A DNA stretch of 5,198 bases, from NCBI GenBank assembly GCA_958447445.1, contig CAUDAE010000125.1, positions 1 through 5,198 of the forward strand. Reading direction: 5' to 3'. This stretch comes from an uncultured Collinsella sp. (lineage in GTDB: Bacteria; Actinomycetota; Coriobacteriia; Coriobacteriales; Coriobacteriaceae). The notes below the pieces were generated by a model. That model was not told where the DNA came from. It saw only the letters and a list, made by a program, of their open reading frames with translations, and made no database searches. The translations under genes and the position numbers were made by a program. Numbering within the stretch: position 1 is the first letter of the stretch; the number at the start of each line of letters is the position of its first letter. Positions 4,809-5,198 of the stretch are shown here, one piece after another.

Positions 4809-5198
4809 GATTTCCGTGAACTTGGGCGTCAGCTCCTTACCGAGTTCGGCAGCATGCATCAGCGCATTTCGCGCTTTGCGGACAAAGCCCTCGGCGGCGA
4901 GATGGCCGTCATGCGCGCCCTCATACTCGCCGGCGGTTCGCTCACGCCGAGCGAACTCGCTGATCGCGCCTGGGTCTCGAGTGCCCGCATCGCCAATATC
5001 CTACGCGCTCTCGAAGCCAAGGGCTGGGTCGAGCGCGAGCACTCAAAGACCGACCGTCGTCGCGTACACGTCACGGTGACCGACAAAGGATTCCAGGATC
5101 TCGAAATCAAACGTCGGGAATTCGAGAACCGCACTGCGGCTTTCCTCGAGCAGCTCGGCGAAACAGATACCCAAGAGATGGTGCGTCTTCTAAGGCGT
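4797..5198 (+). CDS. MarR-family transcriptional regulator (partial, 3' end beyond the window)
   Basis: A DNA-binding repressor or activator with a winged helix-turn-helix fold. The 134 residues visible run in an open frame to the last base of the window; the family is usually 140-160 residues, so only a short C-terminal part is missing. The recognition region is SLTPSELADRAWVSSARIA (48-66) plus NILRALEAKGWVER (67-80). It is followed by the wing with the MarR signature, TDRRRVHVTVTDKG (85-98). Helices rich in Glu, Arg and Leu on both sides fit the dimer interface. The start is a GTG at 4797-4799, six bases after AGGGG; an in-frame TAG at 4785-4787 excludes a longer protein, and the first internal ATG is 20 codons on, within the first helix. 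The gene is divergent from the dehydrogenase and probably controls it and itself. The ligand is unknown. I see no convincing promoter pair for it. Confidence 0.88.
   Translation, partial: MEDTDFRELGRQLLTEFGSMHQRISRFADKALGGEMAVMRALILAGGSLTPSELADRAWVSSARIANILRALEAKGWVEREHSKTDRRRVHVTVTDKGFQDLEIKRREFENRTAAFLEQLGETDTQEMVRLLRR

Noticed and set aside
4654..5079. A 141-codon plus-strand frame overlapping the MarR gene
   Set aside because: It is in a different frame from the MarR protein, begins in the AT-rich intergenic region and shows no domain; the GTG-initiated frame has the full winged-helix signature.
1..5198. tRNA, rRNA, CRISPR array or insertion sequence
   Set aside because: No cloverleaf, rRNA-like sequence, regularly spaced repeats or transposase was seen on either strand.

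Overview
The window looks like chromosomal DNA from a gut anaerobe of the Coriobacteriia, most probably Collinsella or a close relative. I judge this from the GC-rich codon use, the fermentative gene content and the general look of the proteins; no rRNA or marker gene here settles it.

Layout, left to right. Positions 1-30 hold the first ten codons of a minus-strand gene that runs off the left edge, with a strong ribosome binding site. Positions 116-2167 (minus) encode pyruvate formate-lyase. It has every catalytic-core feature except the C-terminal segment with the glycyl radical: the protein stops at residue 683, where the family normally has about 70 more residues ending in the RVSGYA radical loop. 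A stem-loop lies over and just after its stop codon, ahead of the next gene. Positions 2168-2634 are a long AT-rich intergenic region with the probable pfl promoter/leader and, at its right end, a strong terminator hairpin for the next unit. Positions 2635-3648 (minus) encode a 2-keto-3-deoxygluconate (KDG) permease of the KdgT family. Positions 3757-4506 (minus) encode a short-chain dehydrogenase/reductase. Positions 4797-5198 (plus, running off the right edge) encode a MarR-family regulator transcribed divergently from the dehydrogenase.

How the genes may work together. The MarR gene, the dehydrogenase and the KDG permease look like a small regulated module for sugar-acid or uronate-derived substrates: regulator, oxidoreductase, transporter. 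In pectin and uronate catabolism a dehydrogenase of the same superfamily (KduD) makes KDG, the substrate of KdgT, so the pairing makes sense, although the exact substrate is not shown by the sequence. The KDG route ends in pyruvate, which pyruvate formate-lyase splits into acetyl-CoA and formate. However, the terminator at 2562-2595 suggests that pfl is a separate transcription unit.

Most interesting point: pyruvate formate-lyase appears to be a split enzyme whose glycyl-radical domain must come from another polypeptide, perhaps the gene starting at position 30. Second is an 18-bp hairpin over the ribosome binding site and GTG start of the MarR gene, in a divergent intergenic region rich in repeats.
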